64,000 nucleotides of DNA, from assembly GCF_026745355.1 (NCBI RefSeq), contig NC_079209.1, positions 52,064,828 through 52,128,827 on the forward strand. Direction: 5' to 3'. Origin of the DNA: Beta vulgaris subsp. vulgaris. Lineage: Eukaryota; Streptophyta; Magnoliopsida; Caryophyllales; Amaranthaceae. The position numbers were made by a program, and so were the translations under genes. The notes under the pieces are model-generated. The model saw nothing but the letters and a program-made list of their open reading frames with translations. It was not told where the DNA came from and ran no database searches. Positions 36,180 to 48,284 of this stretch are shown in pieces; the first letter of the stretch is position 1, and the number at the start of each line of letters is the position of its first letter.

Positions 36180-36788
36180 GGTCTTGCATGAGTTGGCTAC
36201 TAACTCCAAATGGAGACCGAAAATTGGTTTCAAGCGGTTATATGAATAAGTAGGAAGAAATGCTTCATTTTTAAGATGCCTTCATGTGGTTTGAGAGCGA
36301 AACACCACATCGAGTCGAGACTAAAACATTGGTCAGAAAAATACATTGCTTTAGCTGATATGTCAACTCAACCATTAGTGGATTTGCATACGATGATGAA
36401 ACAAAGATGTTCCAAACAAATAAACCTGTTTTTGATACTTAAATTAAGGTAAATATCACTCTTTCAGTTTCTTTTATTTTAAAATATTTGCTAGCTCTAA
36501 GGAACTTGTCTACTGCTCTTCTCAATGTTACAAGCAATATTTGGTGATATGAGCTGAAATTTAGCTAGAATAGCTTATGTTTGGTCAAAAGTCAAATAAA
36601 GGAAACAACTCAAGGATGATAAGAACAACAATGTGTTAGAGGAAGTGATGAAGTTAAAAGGTACATATCCTTTAGAGGCGCCTCAAGCTGCTATCATTTT
36701 GATTGGAGAAGAACCAAAGCTTCGGATATTCTTTTATGGACCTCCTAATAAGAAGAAACAATATGTCATGGATCTTCTTAAGAAGTAA
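36180..36788 (+). pseudogene. Broken Myb/SANT-like domain gene
   Basis: Pieces in different frames give HHIESRLKHWSEKYIALAD (~36305-36360), then SGFAYDDETKMFQTNKPVFD (~36375-36440), and finally an open stretch LEEVMKLKGTYPLEAPQAA to FYGPPNKKKQYVMDLLKK ending at TAA 36786-36788. These match the plant Myb/SANT-like proteins (Myb_DNA-bind_3, L10-interacting MYB type), where H-I-x-S-R-x-K-x-W leads into a G-F-x-W/Y-D-D block. The family is related to the partner protein of PIF/Harbinger transposons and is greatly expanded in plants. Frameshifts and at least two stops make it non-functional. The start is not recognisable. Confidence 0.6.
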
Positions 36789-37748
36789 TATCTCTTATGT
36801 TTATTTTGTAAAAAACAATAGAAGTTGTGGATGCGAAGTTGTGATGTCAGTTTGCTAGTACCTTGCTTTTGGTCCAGCTTGTTAAGTGTTTTATTGGGTT
36901 GATATATACATTTTTTTGGTCCAGTTTTATAATTTTCTCTGAATATTTAGGATTATTTAGAATTTAAAATAATTTTTTTAAGTAATTTGCTAAAATAGTT
37001 GGTAGAACAACAATAATTTTTTTTTGCAATTTCTATGAATATTAATATTTTGTTTTATGAAATTATTTAAGAATATAGTTTTTTCAAATACTTTTTGTTG
37101 ATTTTATAATAACAATAGAATAAAAAAATATAAATTCTTTCATAAGGTGAACCAAATAATGAGTAAGGAGAATCATTAAAACAATGATTCCATTCCTATT
37201 AAACAAACACATGTCAAAGACAAGTGATTCTATTGGCATTCCACTTCTTATTTCCATTTCTTAGTTTGAACCATACGGCCACTAAATGTTTACCATCATG
37301 CATGAACAAAACCACGATAGCAAAGTGTTTTGGAACAAATAAAATGACACATAACAAGGCGAGAAAAGTAGTATTAGTATCACTATCATTAGCTTAAGCA
37401 AAAGGAAAATCTGCAAGGTGATTCTATTATATTAATATATCTATATCTAAGAAATGATCCCCTCTAACATTTGTTACAGCGGCAAAATTACAGAAGAATA
37501 CTGAGGATGGGGGAAAAGAATAGACATTGAATCATCCGAATTACGCTGAAGCAGCAACCTTCGCAACTAAGCACGCAGTTGAAGAACTGAATAATATGCT
37601 CTTTTCCCAGGCTGCTATCATATGTATTGGCATCAACATTTACAACGGAACGGAAAAAAGCTATGTATTTGGGGCAAAGGAAGGAAAAAGAGGGTTGTAA
37701 GACGTCAATCGAAGGATATCTCTAGCTCTTGTAGTCATTGCTTAATGC
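36789..37748. other. Spacer and 3' UTR of the glycosyltransferase gene
   Basis: At 37140-37278 a GGTGAACCAAATAATGAG...AGTTTGAACCATACGGCC stretch resembles the right end of a MITE, but no left partner was found. From ~37450 the DNA is presumably the 3' UTR of the minus-strand glycosyltransferase gene. Nothing else supported. Confidence 0.4.
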
Positions 37749-40700
37749 TTAGGCACCAGCAGTGTAATTGGAGAAGAGTTCCATCAAAATGTTGAGAGTT
37801 TCCGGGTAAAATTTCCTAGCGAACAAATAACAAGGACGCTTCACTCCATTCCATAGACAACGATCTACATATACTTGCTTCTGCAAGATTCCGAACAAAC
37901 ATGATTTTAGAAACTACGAAGGACAAAAGAACTTAATTTCAATGAAAATTTATTTTACCTTCACTTCACTAGTTTCATGCACACTTTCACCAATAGACTG
38001 CAAGAACAATAAAAAAGAGTCAAGAATGACAAGTAGTTTTATTAAGAGTATGCTGGAATGTTAGTTTTCTGTAAGAAAAACAACATTAGGGTAAATCAAC
38101 AAACTCCACTAAAGTGAGCACACTAACGAATTAGGTTCACATGTTTGATGTTGAATTTATAAGCTTGTTTACTGATTCCTGAAGGAGATACCTTTTGCTT
38201 TATGGAAAGTATTGATTAAGATTTCTTAATTTTGTTGAATAATTGAGGAATATATTCGTTAAGGTATGTTAAGGTTGTGTTTGGTTTAGCAGAATTATGA
38301 GCTGAAGATTATTTTCAGCGGAAATCAGGCTCCAAACATAATTTTTCTCTTGTTTGTTCTTCCTAGAAACGTTATGGAGAAAAGGAAAAAGAAAAAATGG
38401 AAGAGAGGAGATGAAGGACAGGAGAGAAGGTGAGCTAAAAAACGAAATTTGGTTTTCCCAGAAATTCTTTCCTCCCAACCAAACAGTCTAAGATTCAGGG
38501 TACTTTCTGTCAACTGCCTTGAAATACAAAAAATTCATCAAAGATCTTCCTTATGTCTGGTATTACCTGAAATCATCACAAAAACTTTTACATCTATTAT
38601 GACCATTTTACAGATAAAACTTTGCACATTCAAATTCATCACAGGAGAAACTGGTCAGCAATGAAGTTCTAATGTAGGATGTCTTGTACAATACAATGGA
38701 ACCTCAAGGTTAATCAATGGAAATCACCCGATTCCTCCAAGAATATCCTCATGGAGACGTTAATCGAGTTAAGAAGAAAATTGATATACTAAGTTTGAAA
38801 TGTAAAGGTTGTATTAGGAAGTTCTGTAATTCTAAAGCTTGTTATTAGAAGATTGCCCAACCAAAAAGTATCTCATGTGGCTGTTCCACAGAGCACGAAC
38901 ATAAAGTAACGTCACAGTAAACAACACCACGAAAACACTTATGCATATGCCATATTTCTGTTGCACTGATAAAAACTATAGAATTTTCATTTTTCTTTCC
39001 CTTTCAAAAGAAGATTTTCTATTTCTATGACGGATAAACATGAGATAACGACCCCAAAGGTAGTATAACCAAAGTAAGACCATACCGCGATTGTCTGCAA
39101 GAGCTCATAGCTGACGTCCTGTGCCCTATAAGATTTTGGATGCCACTTATGTTCAGACCAATCAACATGGGTTACTGACCAATTTGCCACCCCTCCTGGG
39201 TCGATGATCTAGAAATTGCCGAGAAAAAGTATGTTAACTTAAGGCAGGAAAATTTTCAGTTCGAAAAAACATCATAGTGTCACTTACATTGAAGAAAGTT
39301 GGCAAGTAATGCTCGTCACAGTAGCAATTTCTACCCTCAAAGCCAGGCTGTTCAGAGTAAATAGACCAGTCAGCATTTTAATTTTAACCTCATGAGCCTC
39401 ATATATATCTAAATGTTATGCATGTTTTCATGATGTCTTTAGCTTATATCTTTCTGCAAGGAAGATGAATAAACATGGTTGATACATGCCTTCTTCCACC
39501 ATCTGGGATTTTGGGAGATTAGCATCTTATTATGCATGTGAATCTTAAACTATGCATAGCACATGTATGTAGCTATCAATTATAGAGTCACAGTAAACTT
39601 TGGGGGGGTGGGGGGTGGGGGGTGGCTCACCCTGCAGTAGTTTTTGAACTTTGAGTAGTAGAGGGTATCAGAAATTACTATCATTGCATGCTGTCGTTTC
39701 AAGTGGAACCACTGCAAAACATCAAAACATAGTTTTATACTATGGACCATGATAGAAAACTTTGCACGATTAAGTTACATCATGAGTTGATTTTGTACAG
39801 ACTTCAGATGGAAACACCTAGTAGCAACTGATTTACACATCAAATAAAGTCATCATAGACCAGAAGTTTACATGAAAATTGGAGCAGAAGTTACATTAAG
39901 AGGATAAGCGACAAAATTATATGTGCTCTTTGATGCAGAGTTAAATTTTACCAAGGAAGTGTAAACGGTGCAAGCTACTGAGAAATAGACAACTAAAACA
40001 TCTAACTCTAAACACAATATACAAAATTTTATACAGTAAAACATCAAATACGTGGAATATAATCGGAGTAATGAGCTGTCTGCAACATCCAGAACTATTG
40101 ACATGAGTTGACCATTGACATAATGACATGCTTACTATACTAAAATGAATCTATGACACATGTAGGTATTCTTGTTAATGCACTCATGACCATTCCCCCA
40201 ATAACATTTAGTTGAATATTAAACCAAGTTCCAGTAGCAGCAGTGAATTCATGATCTGTACGTGAAGTCGTGAACAGTTATCAGAAACGGAATACAAAGT
40301 CTCACCTGTGCACCCTTACGAAAGTCCTCCTTTTCTATTTCAGGTAACATATGTGGTGAGTACCTGTCATTTCCATGAGGACCTGGATCAAAGAAACTGG
40401 AGGACAAATGTACTCAATTAGTTTAAAGTACAAGACTAGACACTAGAGTAAAGATCAAAATAGACATAAAATCTAATTAATTCCAAGAAGTCACGCAAAC
40501 ATACAGAAAACAGATCAAAATCTCTACGTAGGACCCTATGTTACTCGATGCTGTCAGACAGACGGGTTTGTGTCAGACTCAATGATTTTATGAAAAAATT
40601 CATTTTTGGCCCAAAATGAAGTCTCAAGGTATCCATACCCATGTCAAAGTGTTGAGGATGTGATACAGCAGGGACTTAAAGTAAATAAAGACTAAAGAGT

Positions 40701-43700
40701 CCAAGTATGAAAGGTAGGACCTCACCACACACTAGCTGAAAAAAATAAAAGTACAGTTGTTTGACTCACAGAACTCACCTATCAATGTAGCTTACATTTG
40801 TGTACATCAGATAGTTGTACACATAGTCAAATCTGTGCAAGGGTATACAACTGCAAGTAAAGAACAATTATAGATCAGAAGCCCAGGACTAAGCTATTTT
40901 TGATGAGGCAATAACAAATAAAGGGAGACCATATTTACACACCTATCAGAGAGCAATACAAAGTGCTGGTTATCAGGATCTCTCAGTGCATTACCCAAAA
41001 GGCGCCGTTCTGCATCTATCATTGAGACTTGACCCCAACCAACCTGTGACCAGCACCAACATATGGATTTACATAACCCTGTCAGCTCAGTTATTATTTT
41101 TATAATTTAGAATGCACTCTATCAAATGTCTCATTCTTCGGCCCCTTGTGATTGGTCAGTGAATACCTTACTAATTATGGCCCATTTGGTAGTTATTGAA
41201 AGATCGTGGTAATAGTAACGAACTTTATAGTAAATGTGTAAGCAATTCTCTTGTTAATGTCCATAGTAATGAAACTTCATCCCCAAACACGTGATTTTCT
41301 TCATAAATTTTTATTACCACATAATACTATGCGGGCACTTCATTTCAAACCAGAAACTAGACATTTTTATACGAAATGGACGAATCCGACACTCGCAAAA
41401 ACCCGTATCTAAGTAGACACTTTGTCCAAGTTTGAATATCACAGAAAGAAACTATATACAGAAAATACTACCTCTGTTTAATATCAAATGCAGCATTTTG
41501 GTTTTTACACTGGCCGCTACATTAGTTTTGACCATTATTATCTCTAATTGTCTACTACTTTTGTTTGTACTTTGTTTAGCATGTGCGATGTTGTTGGATT
41601 CATCTCAATATACATTTACAAAATTTCAACTTTTTATAAATTTCACAAGTATACAATTAGAGATATTAGTAGTCAAAGTTGTATATTGGCAAGCGTGAAA
41701 ATCAAAAAGCTGCAAGTAAAAAAAAACGGAGGAAGTATCAGTGAGCATTATAGAAAGTTAATATTTTCCACATGCCTTAAGACTTGAGATATATCCAATA
41801 TTCCAACAACATCTTACATACTAAAGTTTCTTTTACATACTAGTCACTAATACAGTCAAAACCAATATATGAATAGTGCAAAAGTCAAAGCGTTGACAAC
41901 TAATAATATCAAAGGCAATTATATATTCTTAATTACCATAAATATTGACATCGGACTTCCCTCGCAAATTTACTACTAAAATGCATCACCATTAGCACCA
42001 TTGCAAAGCGGCCGTTAAGCATTTAAGGGGCAGCAAGATCACATATCCGAGCCCACTCCCCAACCAATAAACTTAGAAAAAAAAGGGAACAGAATCCCAT
42101 TCTTGGCAGAAGTCTCTGGAAGTACTAAGGTAATTGAATGGTAAGCGGACATTCACAATAGAATAAATGAAAAATTGTTACAACAACACCATCAAAAGAG
42201 AGCAGGTCAACTTATAGTTTGATGGAACAATTTATATCGAAGAGATACCATGTTGATAGGTTTCTTTAACTAATATATGTAGCGAAGATAGTTAATGTAA
42301 CTACAAAGACATAATTTTAGTCGCATAAAGGAATAGCTACCATCTAACCCAATTCTTAACATGACCTAAAGTGAAACCTTGAAGGTACAAACCTTGTCAC
42401 TGTGGATGTCACTACCAAGGAAATATTTGCTTTGATGTACAGGTTTCCGTTGAGATGCGTGCACATAGACACTAAACTTTCCCTCGTTGCCCTGCCATAT
42501 AAGATGAGTGGCCTCAGAGCACAAAATTAACAGATAGAAAAGCTGCTTATTGCAATTAAAAAATAGATGCCTTCATGAGTCATGAACCTGCCACAGGTGC
42601 CACATCAGAGGAATAACCTCAGAGGACACAAATTAAAGATTGAAAGCTACTTATTGCAGTCAGCAGAGTATTGAGAAAAATCAATGGAAACACTGCTCTT
42701 GTTCTAATAGCTTTTGTCTGGCAGCAGGATCCAACCTTAAGATAACAAGCATTCAGCTCATCCAATTTATGGTTGATCTACATGCAAGTTAATGATTACT
42801 TAAAATTATTGATTATCAGAACCCAACAAATGTCTATGACAAAATTCAAAAACCAGAATTTCTGGTAAGCATTTCAAAGTCCATCTTTGTTCCCATGTCA
42901 ATTATCAATATGTCATTGAAGGGAGAAGGTGTAATTTTATATATCCAGGAAATTCAAACACAAATATTATTACACTTACCACAGTGGCTTATAAGATTCA
43001 CTTTTATATCTTTTCAAGCAAGACACTAGAAAAATGAAATTCAGCGAACATTTCCTGATCCAGGAATCAGTGCACAACCTCCCATATATTGCTGTAGTTT
43101 AAAATAATCCTTTTTTCTTTTCTTTTCTTTTCCTTTCTTTTCTTTTCTTCAAAGAGAAAATAAAGCATGGCAGGAAAGGTTATCTCTGTTTCTTTCTAAT
43201 GTTTATTTGCTTTTTGTGGTCAAAATTCGAAAGCTTTGACCATGAATTTTCACTAATATGAATATCAAAAAAAAATCATACATAAACATGTTAGATTCGT
43301 TTAATGCAACTAAAGATTTTAATGGTCAAAGTGAGCTGTGCGCTGGAGACCATGATGAAGCAAGTTTAAGTGTGCAACCATCAAAAAGATGGAGGGATTA
43401 GTATGTAACCTATACACCCATCAGAACATGTAATAATTAACCTTTCCTAGGTAACACTATACATAAATAAATAAATAAATAAATAAAAAGATAAACTTTG
43501 AAAAATCCCAATACTATAGTCTTATCCCACAGAGAAATCCATGCCTTTATACTTTATGGTTCACACCCTTACATAGACCTTCTTCACACTGGGCAACATA
43601 TTCCAGCACACCTGATGACCCGAAACAGAGTTTCAGCATATAAGCAAGTCCTTAAACATGTTGATTATTTAAGCTTGTTCTCCAGTAAGATCTTAAAATT

Positions 43701-44827
43701 TAAAAAATTAACAGTTAATTATTCCAGTGTAATCTTATAAAAAGCAGACACATCAAATATTAGCATGAAACAATCTACGATAACTAATAGCTGCAAACGT
43801 CTACAATTTCCAGAAAAGCAATGACAACTGCATAGCTTTTCAACAAAAAATCAACTAATAACCTCTCAAACGATAATTTACTTAAAAAAGGGAAGCATAG
43901 AACTTATGACTAACAATTGTTATCCTACAAATATTACTAATTGCATGACTTTCAAACAGTCATGTTTTCAGTAACACTGACAATTCTGTAATTTGTTCAT
44001 CGATTTCTGCCATACCCTCCCCCAAAAGAAAATTTGTATATTGGAAAAAGAGCATAAAACAAAATAAACTGACAAGTATAACTATCCTACATTAGCTATT
44101 AGCTGTGTAACTTTCGACTAGGCGCATAATTTTCAAAAGAAAAACACAATGGATTTCATTGCTAATTGATTAGTTGTTTCCCTGAACTTTCTAAAAGATG
44201 TTTTCTATAAAAGTCAGAAGAAAGCATTAAGCAAATTAGGCTATCAAATAGCAACAAAGTAACTCAGAGCTCATGATCACATACTTGATACTTCAATAAA
44301 GTGAGGTTCAGCACATGATGTTGGTTTGTCATGAGCAGTTTTAGGATGAAAGGATTTCTTAACTAACAGATCATATATGGTTGCCAGTGGAAAGTAGACA
44401 GCAAAGCATGAAAAAGGTTGTCAATGAGAAGAAGGATAAAGAAGACTCTTACAGAAAAGAATAAATCCCAAAGCCTCTCAAAAGGCAACGATCCTGGAGT
44501 CAAGAACATGAAAGCAATCTTAGGGTTTGCCGTTGGTCGAGGTGGAGTTTTCAAAAATTCTTCAATTAAAACTTGTGATGCCAATTCTTCATCACTCAGT
44601 TCTCTTTTAGCAGAAGATGGAAGCCATTCTGTGAAAGCTTTGCAACCTCTAGGCGAAAAAACATAGCAAGCTGTCGAGTTTTCAGGAGGATATACATATC
44701 CACAAATCACAAATAAGCTGACCAAGCAAAGCAACACTATAATCCACAATGGTCTTCTGGAAGCATGCCGGTGGCGTTGCATTGGCAAAATTTGCATACT
44801 TAACCCCCAGGCTTCTGTTGCCTTCAT
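37749..44827 (-). CDS. GT14 core-2/I-branching glycosyltransferase (BC10-like)
   Basis: Ten coding exons on the minus strand join in frame to 390 codons: 44827-44453, 42491-42393, 41043-40943, 40850-40779, 40396-40306, 39711-39631, 39347-39288, 39208-39086, 37997-37959, 37880-37749. The product is a type II Golgi membrane protein: a basic N-terminus, one transmembrane helix at residues 27-46 (LWIIVLLCLVSLFVICGYVY), then a lumenal GT14 domain with FSVYVHAS, GWGQVSMIDAERRLL, FVLLSDSCIPL, PHGNDRYSPHMLPEI, WFHLKRQHAMIVISDT, CYCDEHYLPTFF, WSVTHVDWSEHKWHP and a C-terminal CYLFARKFYPETL. These blocks are standard for the plant DUF266/BC10 group; rice BC10 affects wall cellulose and arabinogalactan proteins, but the acceptor substrate of this protein is unknown. 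An in-frame TGA six codons upstream fixes the start. Closest remembered Arabidopsis gene: At5g57270. A 5' UTR intron is likely (next entry). Confidence 0.9.
38273..38488. mobile_element. Tourist-like MITE in a GT14 intron
   Basis: The left end GGTTGTGTTTGGTTTAGCAG and the reverse complement of the right end GACTGTTTGGTTGGGAGG share TGTTTGGTT, and TAA flanks both sides (38270-38272 and 38489-38491). 216 bp, non-coding, with AGCTGAAGATTATTTTCAGC folding near 38301-38320. TIR similarity is limited, so confidence is moderate. Confidence 0.5.
39601..39623. repeat. G-rich tract with four G-runs next to a splice donor
   Basis: Runs of seven, six and six G separated by single T, then GG, lie on the plus strand. 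In the GT14 transcript they form a CCACCCCCC-rich stretch that starts six bases after the 5' splice site of the WFHLKRQ exon (donor GTGAGC at 39630-39625). The plus strand here is the template strand and can form a G-quadruplex. Confidence 0.7.
41179..41345. mobile_element. Truncated copy of the MITE seen at 2560
   Basis: Starts GGCCCATTTGGTAGTTATTG and continues with CGTGGTAATAGTAACGAA, TCCATAGTAATGAAACTTCA and TTTTTATTACCAC, in the order seen in the element at 2560-2905. No matching right inverted end. It lies in an intron of the GT14 gene. Confidence 0.5.
41468..41735. mobile_element. Stowaway MITE (degenerate) in a GT14 intron
   Basis: Left TA-CTACCTCTGTTT and right AAACGGAGGAAG-TA are eroded versions of the CTCCCTCCGTTTC Stowaway end, with TA on each side (41466-41467, 41736-41737). 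The interior, from TTGGATTCATCTCAATATAC to ATTGGCAAGCGTGAAAATC, is recognisably related to the copy at 52709-52966. 268 bp, non-coding. Confidence 0.65.
43110..43150. repeat. (TTTTC)n microsatellite
   Basis: About eight units of CTTTT with one CC interruption, in the large first coding intron of the GT14 gene. An (AATA)n tract follows at 43465-43486. Confidence 0.85.
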
Positions 44828-44963
44828 CTCCCGGTCAATAAATCAAAGTTGTATCAAAACATGATCTATCACCTCACTATCCTTATCTGCTTCGCCTTTA
44901 CATAAGATGAATATCGAACACCACCACAATAAAGCTGAATAATCAACAATGCTAGAGTGGAGT

Positions 44964-45757
44964 CTGCAAAGTGTAGAGTTAATATCATTAGAGCAACTTC
45001 TTACATTCTTTTCACATGACTACCATACATGTTAACAGGAAGACTTCTCTACAACAAGCAAATTGATGCAAATCCAACTTATTTGCCAAAATTCGAAAGA
45101 CAAAAAAATTATCAGGAAAATTGGACATAACAACAACAATAGATAGCTTCATATACCGTTTTGTGACCTTCAAGATGAAATTTTATCTTCTGCAATCTAG
45201 TTAGGTTTTCCTAAAGGCAATTTATCATAGATTTATCATAGAAAAGTAATCATAAAGATAAAACAAAGATAATGAAGCAAAAAAGCATAGCATAAAGAAC
45301 TACTCCTTTCATAACTTAAATTTCACAAATGTCGATCTTATCTTATCCCAATCAACAAACCACATAAATATGAACAAAACAAATACAAAAATAAACCCCA
45401 GAAATCCCTTTTCCTCAAAACAGTCAAACCAACTTTTAAAGAAAAATCCCCTCAATTCCCTCCAAAGAGTCAAACCAACCAACCAAAGGAAAATCCAGAA
45501 ACACCCAGAATTAATTACAGCCATTAAAATTCAAACAACCCAAAGAAAAAAAAAACCATTAAAGTACAAACACCAAGAATCTCATTCTCAAACAAACATT
45601 CACATTTCACACAATAATCACACCAAAAAAGATCACTTTTTTAACATAATTCAAAACAATACCCAGATTCCAAATCAATGCTACTACCATTATAATCAAT
45701 TAAAACTCATTCAAAACTGAAAAAAAAATATGGGTATTAAAAAGTGAGATGTAATAC
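44964..45757 (-). other. Probable 5' UTR intron of the GT14 gene
   Basis: On the minus strand CTCAG/GTATTACATC gives a good donor at 45757 and a pyrimidine-containing CTACACTTTGCAG/ACTCCACTC a good acceptor at 44964. No long open frame exists between them in the sense direction. The leader exon would then lie upstream of 45758, roughly up to 45930 where AT-rich and CT-rich promoter-like DNA begins. This is inferred from splice-site quality only. Confidence 0.5.
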
Positions 45758-46812
45758 CTGAGAAAGACTGGAAATTTGAAGTGCCCAGTTCAAATCCAGA
45801 TTAAAAAAAAACTGTAAAAAAAGTTCAAGATCTAAAACCCAGAAAATATAAATGGATTCAGAAGTAGAGAGTGAAGGATAGAGAAAGAGCAAGCTTGAAG
45901 TAGTATAGTTTATTTGAAAAAAGTGTAATCAAGGAAGGAAAGACTTGGTCTTTTCTGCACACTTTCTTTCACTTTCTCTCTCCTCCTCACTGCTCAGCCT
46001 TCCTGTCTGGAGAATTAATAATTGGGAAAATATTTATATTAATCATTCAACTTATAAAAACACCCAAAATATGAAAAACCCATATTTTTGATGGGTTTTT
46101 TATCAACCCCTTTTTTGAAAATAAAATATATAAAAAGGAAAACAAAATCTACTACCCTTTATATGGGTCTTTGTCTTCTTTGAATTGAATTGAAAATTCA
46201 AATTAAGAAAAACAATGGCGTCAACGTAGGGGGGTAGAGGAGAGAGAATATGAAAAAAAAACTGGGGACAATTTTGAAGGTTTTGGATGATTTGATTTTT
46301 AATGGTTTTGCAAACAAAATGAGAAAAATTAATGTGGGTTGATGATTTTGTTGTTTGTGTTGGTGACAATTGAGGAGGAAAGGAGTGGGAAGTTGTTGAT
46401 TGGGTGATTAAGTTTGGAAAAACCCAGAAAAGAATGAAAAACACTCAGATTTCGTTGTCTGTCTTCTGTGTTTTCTTGTGGTTCACTTTGACCAACCCCA
46501 AAAACCCAAATTAGAGATGTTTGACATCGTGACATGGGTTTAAAGTTTAAACATTTCTATATTGTGAAAGAAAGAATATGGGTTTAAAACATTTTAATTT
46601 GGTTTGTTGTACTTGAGCATCTTTGGGGATTGGCTTCTTTTTGAACAAAAAAAATTCAAAAGGGAAGGCTTGAGAGTTGAGCCTTGAGGTTGGATAAACA
46701 AAGAATTTCTAGTAGGTTACATGTTCGAAACATTTTAAGTTTAGGGATAATATTTTTATATTGGTTTCAGTTTGAAGGAATTTATATGGCTGGTAAAAAA
46801 TAAGTTTTGTTT
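45758..46812. other. GT14 leader/promoter region and spacer
   Basis: Probably holds the leader exon and promoter of the minus-strand GT14 gene; a CT-rich stretch (CACTTTCTCTCTCCTCCTCA) at ~45968-45990 resembles a plant GA/CT promoter element on the other strand. No other gene recognised up to the copia relic. Confidence 0.4.
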
Positions 46813-47650
46813 TTATGTTATGATTGGACGCGGTAGTTTAGTGTGGAAAAAGGAGAGTGAATGATAATTTGAATTTAGAGGTAAGGATGGGTAGCAGTGG
46901 CGTGAGCCGTGGCAGGGACTAGGATGGGGTTGAGTAGAGGTGGTACTCAAAGTGCCCTCTTTGAGAAACAACTTCTCATGAAGTTCATCAAATGTGATTA
47001 GAGTATTTCGATCATTAGCATAATCGACCACAAATTGAAATTCAGTGTTAATGAGTCGTCCTTCAAGAACTCGTCCAATGAAGTCTTCGGGTTTAGAGGA
47101 TCATCAAGAACCGCAAGGTGATTGACACAAAATGCATATGGTTATAACATATTTGGAGATGCTTTGGGTGCCTTTGGTGATAGATTTGAGGTTGGCCCTA
47201 TAAGTTTGGCATGACCTCAAGTATGGTGTGCAAAGGTATGGGCCAAGATGTCCCATGCTTGCTTGGTGATGGTGAAAACGAGATACCAAAGGCACAATGA
47301 TTGAGTCAAGGGCACCAAGGAGGGAACTTAAAAGCCATTTGTCTTGGTGGAACGAAGTAGTATGATTCAGGTGGCGTCGATAGATGTATGAGTGGCGGAA
47401 GACAATATGTGGGATCCTCTAAGAACTTGAATAAACCATGGGCAACAAGAATAGCCTCTAGTTTAAGTTTCAAAGAGAGGTAGTTAAAGTTTGTAAGGTT
47501 GATGATGTTGGTAAGATTGACAACAATAAGAGGGAATTTGGGATCAACATCATTAGGGATAGTATATGAAGACATGGAGGAAGAGAGGGATGAAGAGTGT
47601 CAAAAGGAGAGAAGAAAAATTTAGGTTGAGGATTATCTTGCTCAGACAAC
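46813..47650 (-). pseudogene. Ty1/copia gag relic
   Basis: On the minus strand, frames carry NLTNFNYLSLKLKLEAILVA and HGLFKFLEDPTYCLPP (47500-47390), AWDILAHTFA (~47255), ITKGTQSISKYV (~47180) and NTLITFDELHEKLFLKEGTL (~47005-46950). In order these are the DxNYxxWKxQxxxxLxGxGLxGFxDG, AWxxL and F-x-ELHEKLLxxE blocks of plant copia gag. At least three frame changes and several stops separate them. Protease, integrase and RT are absent and no LTR pair was found. Confidence 0.7.
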
Positions 47651-47843
47651 ATGTAAAAGTGAATTAAGCTTATGTTGATAAAGAGGTTCACAAAGAATAT
47701 ATAGTACAAGGCTAACAACAAATATAGAAAAAGATAACAATATCCTAGAGAATAAGATATACAAGGAAAGAGATAAGAATATGAAGATATACAAAGATAA
47801 TGATTTACACAATAATATTTTGATTAATTTAAAATGATTTATT

Positions 47844-48281
47844 AGTGCTCGTTTGGTTGACAGGAATTTATGTAGGCAATGAAAATTCCCAACATTTTCT
47901 CATTTCTGAAGTTGTTTGGTTGATAGGAAGTTGAAAAAATGGTGCAATGGAAATACCTTGCGAAATTGAAATTCCCACAAAATGTGGGAATTTAATTACC
48001 CACCCACTCTAGTCAATTAGAATTCCCTCATATATTAACACACAAAAATTACCATATTATCCTTGTCAAAACACTAGGCGCTACATTAATTTTGGAATTC
48101 ATGGGAATTTAAAAAAGTAAACCAAACAAAATACAGGAAATCAATTCATAGGTATTGTAAATTTCTTGATGTCAACCAAACAAAGTTAGCCCATTTCCTA
48201 AGAATTATGTAAGGAAAGTAATTTCCTAAAAAAATGAAACTTACTACAGGGATTAAATTCCCATGTATACCAAACGAGCAC
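47844..48281. mobile_element. Tourist-like MITE, 438 bp
   Basis: A 13-bp perfect terminal inverted repeat GTGCTCGTTTGGT is found at both ends, flanked by TTA on both sides (47841-47843, 48282-48284). The interior contains inverted words such as AAATTCCCA / TGGGAATTT. No coding capacity. TTA target duplication and GTTTGGT end fit PIF/Harbinger. Confidence 0.75.
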
Positions 48282-48284
48282 TTA

